A DNA stretch of 64,000 nucleotides from positions 558,001 through 622,000 of the forward strand of contig CAVXSO010000007.1 of NCBI GenBank assembly GCA_963764465.1, in the 5' to 3' direction. Origin of the DNA: JAJXXT01 sp963764465 (GTDB lineage: Bacteria; Pseudomonadota; Alphaproteobacteria; Acetobacterales; Acetobacteraceae). The position numbers and the translations under genes were made by a program. Positions 8,605-17,417 of the stretch are shown here, one piece after another. Every line of letters starts with the position of its first letter. Positions within the stretch are counted from its first letter, which is position 1. The notes under the pieces are model-generated. The model was not told where the DNA came from and did no database searches. It worked only from the letters and a program-made list of their open reading frames with translations.

Positions 8605-9286
8605 CCTTGCCCGGATCGGTACCGGCGAGACGCAGGCTGCCCCAGACGACCGTTGCAACGGTGTCGAGCACCGGGATCCCGGTCTCGGCCTCCAGCGCCT
8701 CGGCGAGCGGCGCCGCGTGGAGGTTGGTGCAGATGATCGCGATCGCCTCCGGCCGCGCCACCGCCACCTCCCGCGTCATCGCCGCGATCCGCTCCGGCGG
8801 CACCCCGGCAAAGGCGAAATTCTCGGAAATTCCGAGATGCCGTTCCGAAACCGTCTCGATCCCGAGCGAGGCGTAGTTCGCCACAATGCGCGCCTGCACG
8901 TCGTCCGCGTACGGCGTCACCAGCCCCAGGCGGCGCACGCCACGCCGCGCCAGGATGTCGTTGAGCGCCAGCATCGACGTGGTGGCGGGAATGCCGGTCG
9001 AGGCCGCGATTCCCTGGCAGAGCCTGCGATCCACCTCGAAGCCGAGCCAGCCGCCCGAGGTCCCGTTCCACCCGATCGCCGCGACGCGCGCGTCCGCCAG
9101 CAGCGAGGCCGCATGCAGCATTGGCGCGTCGTCGAACTGCGCGAGCCCGGCCCGCGACAGCGTGATCTCGGTGACGCGGAAACGCGCGACATGCAGCGTC
9201 GCCACGCCCGCGAGCATCGCGGCGGTGATCGGTTCGAGCGCCGTGTTGGAACTCGGCGTCAGCATGCCGATGCGCGGAAGGGTCAT
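8567..9286 (-). CDS. Arylmalonate decarboxylase/maleate isomerase-like protein (Asp/Glu racemase superfamily)
   Basis: 239 residues with the family N-terminus GMLTPSSNTALEP. Enzymes of this superfamily act on alpha-carboxylates through one or two active-site cysteines. Here the position of the first cysteine is occupied by the run WNGTSGG (residues 73-79) and only the second is present (Cys186 in IICTNLHAA). This one-cysteine layout is that of arylmalonate decarboxylase (Gly74/Cys188 in the Bordetella enzyme), whereas maleate isomerase and racemases use two. I infer a decarboxylase-like rather than isomerase-like reaction, substrate unknown. The ATG overlaps the mutL stop (ATGA), making it the third gene of a pgi-mutL operon. 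Confidence 0.75.
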   Translation of the reverse strand: MTLPRIGMLTPSSNTALEPITAAMLAGVATLHVARFRVTEITLSRAGLAQFDDAPMLHAASLLADARVAAIGWNGTSGGWLGFEVDRRLCQGIAASTGIPATTSMLALNDILARRGVRRLGLVTPYADDVQARIVANYASLGIETVSERHLGISENFAFAGVPPERIAAMTREVAVARPEAIAIICTNLHAAPLAEALEAETGIPVLDTVATVVWGSLRLAGTDPGKVTGWGRLFREER

Positions 9287-11046
9287 TGGCGCCCGAACAT
9301 CCTTTCAAGATCGGAGCGGCTGAATTTGAGGAAGGTCGGCCTTCCGTGGCTGCACGTCGCGGCACGGGGCGTTGCCTCCATCCGCCGCAGCAACGCGTCC
9401 ATTTCCGCGCCCGCGAGCCGCCGACCCGCGCGGATGGAGCCGTGGCACGCGAGGCGCGCGATCGCGGCGTCGAGCCTTGCCGCGAGTGCCATGCCTTCGC
9501 CCCAGGCCGCGATTTCGTCCGCGAGGTCGCGCAGCATCGGCGCGGGATCGGCGGCACCGAGGACGGCGGGCAACGCGCGCACCAGCACCGCGCCGCGACC
9601 GAATGCTTCGATCTCGAGGCCCAGGCTCGCGAATTCATCGGCGCGCTCGGCCAGCAGAGCCGACTGCCCCTCCGGCAGATCGACCACCGCCGGCAGCAGC
9701 AGCGGTTGCGAAGCCACGCCGCCCGCGCGCAGTTGGTCCGAGAGCGCCTCGTGCGTCAGCCGCTCATGCGCCGCGTGCTGGTCCACCAGGACCAGGCCGC
9801 CATCCGGCGCAACCGCGACGATATAGGTCTCCAGCACCTGCGCCACCGCGGCACCGAGCGGGTGTTCCGGCGGCGACGGCGCGGGCTCGGTGCTGCGCGC
9901 CGCGGGCGGGGCAATGAGCGGCAACCGTGCCTCGGCAAAGCCGCTGGGTGCATAACCGCCAGGTGCGACATCCGCGGTGAACCGTGGCGGCATGGGCGCG
10001 GACGGGCGTGGAATGATCGGGCGGGAAGCCATCGGCGTCGGCCGGCCCATCGGCTGCGCGCCGCCGGCGAGCGCCCGGCGCAGCGCGCCGATCACCAGGC
10101 CGCGCACCACATCCGCGTCGCGGAACCGCACCTCAGCCTTGGCGGGGTGCACGTTCACATCGACCGCTTCCGGATCGAGCTCGAGGAACAGCGCCACGAC
10201 CGCCTGCCTTCCCGCGGCGATGACATCGCGATAGGCGACCCGCACCGCCGTGCGCAGCACCGGGTCCGCGACGGGGCGGCCGTTCACCACCAGGATCTGG
10301 CCCGCCACACTGGCGCGCGTCACCGCGGGCGGTGCGGCAAAGCCATGCACCCGCAGTCCGCCACGCACCTCGTCGAACGCGATCGCGGCCTCCGGCGCGA
10401 GCAGGGCGGCAACGCGCTGTGCCAGCGGCTCGGCCGGCCGGTCGAACACCGCCTCGCCATCGTTCGTGAAGCGAAACGCCGCCCCGGGCGCCGCGAGTGC
10501 CAGGCGGCGGACAGCAAGCTGCGCCGCGTCCGCCTCGCTGCGTGGCGACTTGAGGAATTTGCGCCGCGCGGGCGTGGCAAAGAACAGATCCTCCACCAGC
10601 ACCCGCGTACCCACCGCACCGGCAGCGGGCCGCACCTCGGAGACCACGCCGCCAGAGACCGTGATGGTCGCGGCGTCGCCACCCGGCTGGCGCGACGTGA
10701 TGGAAAGCCGCGCCGCCGCCCCGATGGAAGCGAGCGCCTCGCCACGGAAACCCAGCGTCGCGATGCGCACCAGGTCGTCGCCTGGCAGCTTGGACGTCGC
10801 GTGTCGCCGCACCGCGAGCGCGAGCTCCTCGGCACTCATGCCGCCGCCGTCGTCGGTGACCTCGATCGCGGCGATGCCGCCACCGGTGACGGCAACGGCG
10901 ATTCGCCCAGCCCCGGCATCGAGCGCGTTTTCGACGAGCTCCCGCAACGCCGCCGCTGGCCGCTCGATCACCTCGCCCGCGGCGATGCGGTCGATCGTGG
11001 TGTCCGGCAGCATGCGGATGCGCGGCCGTTCCATTACGGCGCTCAT
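9283..11046 (-). CDS. mutL: DNA mismatch repair protein MutL
   Basis: 587 residues from the ATG at 11046, which overlaps the pgi stop (ATGA). The open frame extends further upstream, but only inside pgi. The N-terminal GHKL ATPase is complete: RIAAGEV, ENALDAGA, DDGGGM, ATSKL and GFRGEAL. A Pro-rich linker leads to the C-terminal dimerisation domain, which carries the endonuclease metal motif DQHAAHERLTHE (residues about 422-433) fitting DQHA(X)2E(X)4E. MutL here should therefore be a nicking enzyme acting with MutS, as in bacteria without MutH. Operon partners pgi and the decarboxylase-like gene have no obvious repair role. Confidence 0.96.
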   Translation of the reverse strand: MSAVMERPRIRMLPDTTIDRIAAGEVIERPAAALRELVENALDAGAGRIAVAVTGGGIAAIEVTDDGGGMSAEELALAVRRHATSKLPGDDLVRIATLGFRGEALASIGAAARLSITSRQPGGDAATITVSGGVVSEVRPAAGAVGTRVLVEDLFFATPARRKFLKSPRSEADAAQLAVRRLALAAPGAAFRFTNDGEAVFDRPAEPLAQRVAALLAPEAAIAFDEVRGGLRVHGFAAPPAVTRASVAGQILVVNGRPVADPVLRTAVRVAYRDVIAAGRQAVVALFLELDPEAVDVNVHPAKAEVRFRDADVVRGLVIGALRRALAGGAQPMGRPTPMASRPIIPRPSAPMPPRFTADVAPGGYAPSGFAEARLPLIAPPAARSTEPAPSPPEHPLGAAVAQVLETYIVAVAPDGGLVLVDQHAAHERLTHEALSDQLRAGGVASQPLLLPAVVDLPEGQSALLAERADEFASLGLEIEAFGRGAVLVRALPAVLGAADPAPMLRDLADEIAAWGEGMALAARLDAAIARLACHGSIRAGRRLAGAEMDALLRRMEATPRAATCSHGRPTFLKFSRSDLERMFGRQ

Positions 11047-12698
11047 CTGGTGTCCTGGAGCGCGCGCCATCGGGCAACCGATGCCGCCGTCGCCGCGCGC
11101 GTCGTGGTGCCCCGCCCTCCCAGCAGCGGACGGATCCCCTTGGCGAGCACCTTGCCCAGCTCCACGCCCCATTGGTCGAAACTGTTCACGCCCCAAAGGC
11201 ACCCCTGAACCGCGACCTTGTGTTCATAGAGCGCGACCAGGCGTCCGAGGGTAAACGCGTCGAGGCGGCGAAACATGATGAGGGAGCTGGGCCGATTGCC
11301 GGCAAAGACGCGATGCCGTGCCACGGCGGCGATTGTCGCCTCGTCAGTACCCGCCGCGCGCATCTCCACCTCCACCGACGCGCGGTCCCGCCCGAAGGCG
11401 AGCGCTTCGGCCTGCGCCAGCGCGTTGGCGGCGAGGATCTCGTGTGCCTCTGGCCGGTCGTGGTCCGGCTCGGCGGCGAGCAGGAAATCCACCGGTACGA
11501 TCTCCGTGCCCTGGTGGACAAGCTGCATGAAGCTGTGCTGCGCATCCGTCCCCGCCGCACCGAACACGATGGGGCAGGTTTTGTGCGCGGCGGGCGAGCC
11601 ATCCAGCGCCACGGACTTGCCGTTGCTCTCCATCTCCAACTGCTGGAGATAGGCCGGCAGCAGCCGCAGCCGCTCATCGTAGCCGAGGATGCAGACGCTC
11701 GCGGCCCCCAGCGCGTCGCGGTGCCAGATGCCCGCCAGCGCCAGGAGCACCGGCAGGTTGTCGGCCAGCGGCACGCGGCGGAAATGCTGGTCCATCGCAT
11801 GGCCACCGGCCAGGAACGCGGCGAACGCATCCCAGCCGGCCGCGAGCGCCACGGACATGCCGATCGGCGACCAGACGGAGTAGCGGCCGCCCACCCAGTC
11901 GCGGAAGCCGAACATCCGCTCCGGCGCGATGCCAAATCCCCGCACGGCCTCAGTGTTCGTGGACAGTGCCGCGAAATGCGCGCCGACCGCGGCCTCGCCA
12001 AGCCGGTCCGCGAGCCAGGCGCGCGCGGCCGCGGCGTTGGTCATCGTCTCCTCGGTGGTGAACGTCTTGGAGGCGACGAGGACCAGCGTGCGCGCGGGGT
12101 CGAGCGTGCGGGCAAGGCCCGCGAAGGCGTGGCCATCGACGTTGGAGAGGAAGCGCGGCGCAAGCCTGGGCCCGTGGACCTGGGTCAGTGCGTCGCAGAC
12201 GAATCGCGGGCCAAGATCGGAGCCGCCGATGCCGATGTTGAGCACGGTGTCGAACCGCTCGCCGGTGGCGCCGACGATGCGTCCCTCGTGCACGTCCGCC
12301 ACGAAGCGCCGCATGCGCGCACGCTCCGCCACGGCATAGGCGCACGCCTCGTCCCAGGCGGAGGCGTGGCCATGTGCATGCAGATGCGGCGCCTCGGGCA
12401 CGCGGAGCGCCATGTGCAGGACGGCGCGGCGCTCGGTCGTGTTCACCGCCTCGCCAGCGAAGAGGCGAGCGCGGAACTCGTCCAGATCCGCAGCCTCGGC
12501 CAGCGCCAGCAGGGCTGCCAGTTCCGCCTCCCCGATCGAGGTGCGCGACAGGTCGAGCGAGAGGTCGTCCAGCGCCCAGGTCATCCGTGCCGGGCGCGCC
12601 GAGTTGGCCGCGAATCGCGCCGCGATGTCGCGCGCACCAGGCCGCGCGGCGAGCGTGGCGAGGCGGGCCCAAGCGGAGGCAGGCGAATCCGGCTTCAT
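11043..12698 (-). CDS. pgi: Glucose-6-phosphate isomerase
   Basis: 551 residues, the normal Pgi size. It interconverts glucose 6-phosphate and fructose 6-phosphate in the cytoplasm. Recognisable segments are NIGIGGSDLGPRF (sugar phosphate binding), VASKTFTTEETMTNA, FGFRDWVGGRYSVWSPIGMS (the conserved GGRYS region), the catalytic-region MESNGKS, and NSFDQWGVELGK near the C-terminus. The ATG at 12698 is preferred over a TTG six bases upstream; neither has a clear Shine-Dalgarno sequence. It is the first gene of the pgi-mutL-decarboxylase operon, and its promoter must lie in the 161-bp divergent region before the Hint-domain gene. Confidence 0.96.
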   Translation of the reverse strand: MKPDSPASAWARLATLAARPGARDIAARFAANSARPARMTWALDDLSLDLSRTSIGEAELAALLALAEAADLDEFRARLFAGEAVNTTERRAVLHMALRVPEAPHLHAHGHASAWDEACAYAVAERARMRRFVADVHEGRIVGATGERFDTVLNIGIGGSDLGPRFVCDALTQVHGPRLAPRFLSNVDGHAFAGLARTLDPARTLVLVASKTFTTEETMTNAAAARAWLADRLGEAAVGAHFAALSTNTEAVRGFGIAPERMFGFRDWVGGRYSVWSPIGMSVALAAGWDAFAAFLAGGHAMDQHFRRVPLADNLPVLLALAGIWHRDALGAASVCILGYDERLRLLPAYLQQLEMESNGKSVALDGSPAAHKTCPIVFGAAGTDAQHSFMQLVHQGTEIVPVDFLLAAEPDHDRPEAHEILAANALAQAEALAFGRDRASVEVEMRAAGTDEATIAAVARHRVFAGNRPSSLIMFRRLDAFTLGRLVALYEHKVAVQGCLWGVNSFDQWGVELGKVLAKGIRPLLGGRGTTTRAATAASVARWRALQDTR

Positions 12699-12704
12699 GG
12701 GCAA

Positions 12705-12859
12705 AGACTACCGCGATCCGCCCATCCAAGCGAGTTCGCGCCAGCCCGCCCGTTGTCGACGGCAGCTGCCCCCCAGAACCGGATACGCGCGCGTTTGCCT
12801 TTTCCGACCGGCGGGCGAATATTCCACTAATGATTTAACTTACAATACAGGGGCGCCTC
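12705..12859. promoter_or_regulatory. Divergent promoter region pgi/Hint-protein gene
   Basis: Most of this region is GC-rich, but 12815-12850 is an AT-rich island unusual for the window. It contains the perfect 8-bp palindrome GAATATTC (12817-12824) and TACAAT (12841-12846), which resembles a -10 hexamer. TACAAT lies only 14 bases before the GTG start, so it would give an almost leaderless transcript; I could not pair it with a well-spaced -35. AGGGG about 8 bases before the GTG at 12860 is a plausible ribosome-binding site. Confidence 0.4.
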
Positions 12860-15800
12860 GTGGGCAATACGTTCGCCTGGTATCCAGCCGCCACGTCGGG
12901 CGACTTCAGCAGCGGCGGAAGCTGGATCGAGAACGGAACCGTCTACCCCGCCGGCGGCCCGCCAGGCGCGGGCGATGATGCCTCGATCGTCGCCTACAAC
13001 CCTTTTCCAGGCCATATCACGGTCAGCGGCAGCGGCAGCGCCTACATTCTGTCAATCGCGGGGTTGGTCACGTTCGATGGGGCGTCCATCACCGGCGTCA
13101 ACGAGATCATCCTCAGTGGCGGCTCGCCCGCCGGGCTGACCGATTCGCTCACCCTCACCGGCGCCACGACACTTGACGGACCTGGCTCCGGTGGCGTCGG
13201 GTCCGAGTTCTTCGGCACGCTCGACATCGAGGGCTCCAGCACCGTCAACGGCTACAGCGTCCAGATCTTCGGCACACTTCTGGACGAAAGCGGCCTCGTC
13301 AAGGCGACGCAGTTCACCGCCGGCAGCTTCAGCGATCCCTCTGCCGGCTTCCTGCCGGGGAGCATCGACGTCGCCTCTGGCGGCAGCATCGACGACACCA
13401 CTGGCATCGTAGGACTCACCGTCTCCGACCAGGTGACGATGACGATCGGCGGCGGGGCGCAATGGACCAACCAAGGCCTCGGCATCGGCTCGGCCGGCAA
13501 TGTCACGCTCACCGTCTCGGGCGGCGCCACGATCTCGACCGGCGGCGGCGCGGCCTTCCCCGGAGGCCCGGCCCTGCTGATCGGCGGCACCGCGAACGGC
13601 GCTGGCACCGCCGTCACCATCACCGGGCCCAATTCCGAGATCAAGGATGCCAACGACGCGTGGATCGGCGGTTTCAGCGCCACCGCGCTCACCCTTGCGG
13701 CGGGCGGCATCCTCGATATCGGCGGCTCGCTCGACACCGTGGTGCGCACAGGCAGCAGCGACAATGTGCTGATCGACACCGGAGGGTCCATCCTCCAGGT
13801 CGGCGGCAACGCCACGCTGGGCGATGCCGGGGCCTTCGGCGCCACGATCAACAGCGGTGGATCACTCACCGTCGGCGGCAGCCTGCTCGCGGGCAACGCC
13901 GCCACGGCCGGCGCCCGCTTCGACGTCGAGGGCGGGCTGCTCTCGGTCACGGGCGCGGCGACCCTCGGGGTCTCCGGCGCGGGCGATCTCACGCTCACCT
14001 CCGGCGGCACGCTCGATTTCCAGGCGGCCTTCGTCGAGGCCGGCAACTCCGGCGCTTCCGGCAGTACCGTCATCAACGACGCCGGCGACAAGGTGACGTT
14101 CGCCGACGAGTGGGTGATCGGTGGCGGCGGCGCGCACAGCGACACGGTGTCCGGTGGTGTCAGTTTCGATGTCGGTACGTCGCTGATCCTCGGCCGGGAT
14201 AACACGGGCGCGGGCACGCTCGCCGTCACCGGGGCCAGTACCAAGATCAATGTCGGCGCGGACATCACGATCGGTGCCGCCGGCGCCGGCGTGCTGGCGC
14301 TCGATCAGGGCGTTTCGCTCGACGCGTTCTCGGGCCAGCTGGTCGTCGGCCAATCGGCCGGTTCCAGCGGCACGATCACGCTTGCCGATACCGGCACGGC
14401 CATGCGCGTCGGGCACGATGCCACGATCGGCGCGGCCGGGACGGGCAGCCTCTCGGTCGGGCTCGGCTCGACCTTCGATATCTCAAGTGGTGCACTGATG
14501 CTGGGGGCCAGCGGCGGCGGTGCCGGTACGCTCGCGCTCACTGGCGCCGGTACGATCGTCAAGCCGGGGCTCGACACCACGGTGGGCGCGGGCGGCGCCG
14601 GCTCGATCGATGTCGCGGCCGGCGCGACGCTGGATGCCCAAGGCGGCACGTTGACGCTGGGGCGCGACAGCACCGGCGCGGGGCAGGTCACCATCAGTGG
14701 CAGCAACGCGCTCGCGGAGAGCGAAGCGCTCATCGTGGGTGGCGGCGGCAATGGCACGCTCGGCATCGCGAACGGCGGCAGCGCGTCCACCATGTCGGAC
14801 ATGACGGCGGGCGCCGCGCATGGCGGCAACGGCATGATCAGCGTCAGCGCCTCGGCGGAACTCTCCGTGGGCGGCGTGCTCACCGTCGGCGATGCGGGTT
14901 CCGCCTCGCTCGACGTCAATGGCGGCTCGCTCGACATCACCGGCCAGACGCTGACGGCGGGCGCCGCGGGCGGCGGCAACGGTGACATCAGCCTCGAGAA
15001 CACCGCGCTTTCGTTCTCATCCGGCAACATCGTCATCGGCAACGCCGGTGCCGGCTCGCTCTCGGTCAACACCAAGGCCACCGTCAACGCCAACGACCTC
15101 GATATCGGCCAGGCACTCACCGGCAACGGCACCGTCGTGTTCAGCGGCGCCAGCGGCTACCTCAGCAATATCAACGTCGGTGCCGGGGGAATTGCGTCAC
15201 TGGAGGTGTCGAACAAGGGCACGGTCTCGGCCAGCAATGTCTTTGCCGCGACCGCTGGCGTACCGCAGCCGGCCTCGGTCTCGGTCGATTCGGGCGGTGT
15301 GCTGCAGACGGCACTGCAGGTCGCGATCGGCCAGCTCGGCGACGCGGCGCTCGACATCGAAAGCGGCGGCAAGGTGCAGGCGACCTCGGTGCTGGTGGGC
15401 GAGGGCTCGGGCGTCAACGCATCGGTGACGCTGAATTCCGCGACCAGCAACAAATCCAGCCTCATCTACGGCTCGTTGTTCGAGATCGGCGTGCTCGGAA
15501 CGGCGGATGTCGCGATCACCGGCAGCGCCGCGGCGACACCGGACGCGCTCGACCCCGGAGTCGTCGAGATCGGCCTGTCCGCCGGCTCCTCGGGAACACT
15601 CTTCATCGGCGGATCCACGGCAAAGCTGACAGCTGGGACGGTGGAAGTCGGAGGCGGCAACACCACGGCCGGCGCGGGCCTGGTGTCGCTCGATTCCTCC
15701 GGCGTGCTTTCCGCCGGCACGACGACGATCTGGAGCGGCGGCTCGCTCGTGCTCAGCGGCGGCTCGCTTTCCGGTACCTCGGAGACCGTGCTCGGAATCG

Positions 15801-16831
15801 TCTCCGGCTACGGCTCCATCACCGGTACCATCGCCAATGCCGGCACTGTCACGGCGACGGGGGGCGTGCTCGCGCTCGGTTCGCTGGTCGCCGGCACGGG
15901 TACGCTCGCGCTCGAATCCGGCACGCTCGACCTCAAGAAGGGAGCGGCGGCGAGCCAGGTCATCCAATTCGGTACCGGAACGGACAAGCTGCAGCTCGAC
16001 GCCGTTGCCGCAACAAAGGGCACGATCGAGGGTTTCGGCACCGGGGACTCCATCGTGCTCGCCGGCACGCTCGCCGATGCCGGCACCTGGTCGGGCGGGG
16101 TGCTGACGCTGACCGAGTCCGCGAGTGCGATCGGCTCGCTCGCCATCGCGGGTGCCTTCTCCGCCGACAGTTTCGGCGTCACCAACGACGGCGCCAACAC
16201 GACGATCGAGATCGCATGTTTCGCGACGGGCACCGGCATAACCACCACGGCCGGGCGCAAGCCGGTCGAGGCACTCGCCGTCGGCGACCGCGTGCCCACG
16301 CTTTCCGGCCGGCTCGCCACCATTCGCTGGATCGGCCGGCGCGACACAGACCTCGCGCGGCATGCGAGCCCCTGGGACGTGATGCCGGTGCGCGTGCGCG
16401 CCAGCGCGCTGGGCGATGGCGCACCGCTGCGCGACCTCGTGCTCTCGCCCGATCACGCCATGCTGGTGGACGGCGCGCTGATCCCGGTCCGCCACCTCGT
16501 CAACGGCGCGAGCATCGTCCAGGAGAGGCGTAGGCGCGTCACCTACTGGCATGTCGAGCTCGACCGGCACGATGCGATCCTCGCCGAGGGCGCGGCTTGC
16601 GAGTCCTACCTCGACACCGGCAACCGCCGCGCCTTCGAGGGCCAGGGTGCGATCACGCTGCACCCCGATTTCGCGCAAGCACGCGCCGTGGCGGTCTGGA
16701 ACCAATCAGGCTGCGCGCCGGTGATCACCGACCCGGCTGATCCGCGACTTCGCACCGCTCACCTGAAGCTGCTCGGCCGCGCGGGCGGAGCGGCTCAGAA
16801 CAGCGTGTCGAACAGCGACTTGTTGCGCTGA
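12860..16831 (+). CDS. Large repetitive surface/secreted protein with C-terminal Hint domain
   Basis: 1323 residues from a GTG start. Residues about 1-1110 are low-complexity Gly/Ser/Thr/Ala/Leu repeats of roughly 45-60 residues (recurring patterns like GAGSLSV, GGTLDF, VGAAGTG), as in beta-helical adhesin passengers. Residues 1120 to about 1275 form a Hint domain of the Hint_2 type: it starts with Cys1120 (CFATGTGI), followed by VEALAVGDRVPT, IRWIGRR and LSPDHAMLVDG (His1199). Hint domains are the fold of inteins and Hedgehog autoprocessing proteins. I see no Sec signal peptide and no autotransporter beta-barrel, so export may be by a type I system. Hint_2 repeat proteins are common in Acetobacteraceae. 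The 3' end overlaps bamF by 37 bp. Confidence 0.83.
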   Translation: MGNTFAWYPAATSGDFSSGGSWIENGTVYPAGGPPGAGDDASIVAYNPFPGHITVSGSGSAYILSIAGLVTFDGASITGVNEIILSGGSPAGLTDSLTLTGATTLDGPGSGGVGSEFFGTLDIEGSSTVNGYSVQIFGTLLDESGLVKATQFTAGSFSDPSAGFLPGSIDVASGGSIDDTTGIVGLTVSDQVTMTIGGGAQWTNQGLGIGSAGNVTLTVSGGATISTGGGAAFPGGPALLIGGTANGAGTAVTITGPNSEIKDANDAWIGGFSATALTLAAGGILDIGGSLDTVVRTGSSDNVLIDTGGSILQVGGNATLGDAGAFGATINSGGSLTVGGSLLAGNAATAGARFDVEGGLLSVTGAATLGVSGAGDLTLTSGGTLDFQAAFVEAGNSGASGSTVINDAGDKVTFADEWVIGGGGAHSDTVSGGVSFDVGTSLILGRDNTGAGTLAVTGASTKINVGADITIGAAGAGVLALDQGVSLDAFSGQLVVGQSAGSSGTITLADTGTAMRVGHDATIGAAGTGSLSVGLGSTFDISSGALMLGASGGGAGTLALTGAGTIVKPGLDTTVGAGGAGSIDVAAGATLDAQGGTLTLGRDSTGAGQVTISGSNALAESEALIVGGGGNGTLGIANGGSASTMSDMTAGAAHGGNGMISVSASAELSVGGVLTVGDAGSASLDVNGGSLDITGQTLTAGAAGGGNGDISLENTALSFSSGNIVIGNAGAGSLSVNTKATVNANDLDIGQALTGNGTVVFSGASGYLSNINVGAGGIASLEVSNKGTVSASNVFAATAGVPQPASVSVDSGGVLQTALQVAIGQLGDAALDIESGGKVQATSVLVGEGSGVNASVTLNSATSNKSSLIYGSLFEIGVLGTADVAITGSAAATPDALDPGVVEIGLSAGSSGTLFIGGSTAKLTAGTVEVGGGNTTAGAGLVSLDSSGVLSAGTTTIWSGGSLVLSGGSLSGTSETVLGIVSGYGSITGTIANAGTVTATGGVLALGSLVAGTGTLALESGTLDLKKGAAASQVIQFGTGTDKLQLDAVAATKGTIEGFGTGDSIVLAGTLADAGTWSGGVLTLTESASAIGSLAIAGAFSADSFGVTNDGANTTIEIACFATGTGITTTAGRKPVEALAVGDRVPTLSGRLATIRWIGRRDTDLARHASPWDVMPVRVRASALGDGAPLRDLVLSPDHAMLVDGALIPVRHLVNGASIVQERRRRVTYWHVELDRHDAILAEGAACESYLDTGNRRAFEGQGAITLHPDFAQARAVAVWNQSGCAPVITDPADPRLRTAHLKLLGRAGGAAQNSVSNSDLLR

Positions 16832-17346
16832 ATGATCGGTGTCTCGCCGCTTTCGATGGGGCGGCCCAGCGCCTGGTTGGCGCGGATCCGCGCCTGTTCC
16901 TTCGCCGGGTCGACGGCCACGCCGGCTGGCGCGCTGTTGCTTCGCCAGAACATCAGCTTGTCGACAAAGCCCGGCTGTGCGGCCTGGCGGTTGTCGGTGG
17001 CAATCTGCTGGCGGATATCGCCGGGCGCGGGCGGACCGGCCGCCTGCAGCAGTGCCGCCTGCCCCGGCGACATGCCGGCCTGGGGCCCGCCGAGTGCGGT
17101 CTGCGGCGCCAGCGCCGCCTCCGCCGCGGCGCGCTCGCTCACGGTCTGCGGGCGCGGGGCACCGGGCTGTGGCGGGCGCAGGTTGATGGTCGGCGGAATC
17201 GACAGCGGCGGCTGCGTTGTCACCGTGAACTCATCCGGGGCGTCGCGTGTCAGCCCGAAGAATCGGGACGCGCCGCCATCGCCGCCGCAGCCGGCGAGGA
17301 GCGTCGCGCAACCCAACACCATCGCCACAGAAACCGTCGCCTTCAT
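16795..17346 (-). CDS. bamF: BamF-type (DUF3035) lipoprotein
   Basis: 183 residues from the ATG at 17346, preceded by GGGGGCGA; an ATG at 17361 and further upstream starts are also in frame. The signal peptide ends in the lipobox LLAGC (Cys20), so it should be lipid-anchored. The DUF3035 signature is clear: DEFTVTTQPPLSIPP followed by LRPPQPGAPRPQ, then an Ala/Gln/Pro-rich region and the conserved end RIRANQALGRPIESGETPII. BamF is an alphaproteobacterial subunit of the outer-membrane beta-barrel assembly machine. The position behind ileS-lspA is the conserved alphaproteobacterial order. The unusual leader is listed separately. Confidence 0.85.
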   Translation of the reverse strand: MKATVSVAMVLGCATLLAGCGGDGGASRFFGLTRDAPDEFTVTTQPPLSIPPTINLRPPQPGAPRPQTVSERAAAEAALAPQTALGGPQAGMSPGQAALLQAAGPPAPGDIRQQIATDNRQAAQPGFVDKLMFWRSNSAPAGVAVDPAKEQARIRANQALGRPIESGETPIIQRNKSLFDTLF

Positions 17347-17417
17347 TCGCCCCCGTTTCATACACCATTCCATCATGCGCCCCCCCATTATGCGCCCCCA
17401 CATCATGGACCGCGCCA
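17345..17417 (-). repeat. Iterated GGGGGCG(C/A)AT leader between lspA and bamF
   Basis: On the minus strand the segment from the lspA stop to the bamF start carries three copies of GGGGGCG(C/A)AT (at 17390-17399, about 17375-17384 and 17345-17354), each a Shine-Dalgarno-like G-run next to an ATG or near-ATG. The frame stays open through it from the lspA stop, giving a Met-rich potential extension (pattern MM, MMW, IM, MM, CMK). Several alternative bamF starts are therefore possible. Confidence 0.6.

Noticed and set aside
9286..11208. A 640-codon plus-strand frame opposite mutL and the pgi 3' end
   Set aside because: Same shadow effect; Arg/His/Gly-rich, no start signal or domain, and MutL motifs on the other strand are complete.
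12841..12846. TACAAT as the -10 of the Hint-protein gene promoter
   Set aside because: It is 14 bases from the start codon and no properly spaced -35 was found; kept only as part of the AT-rich region description.
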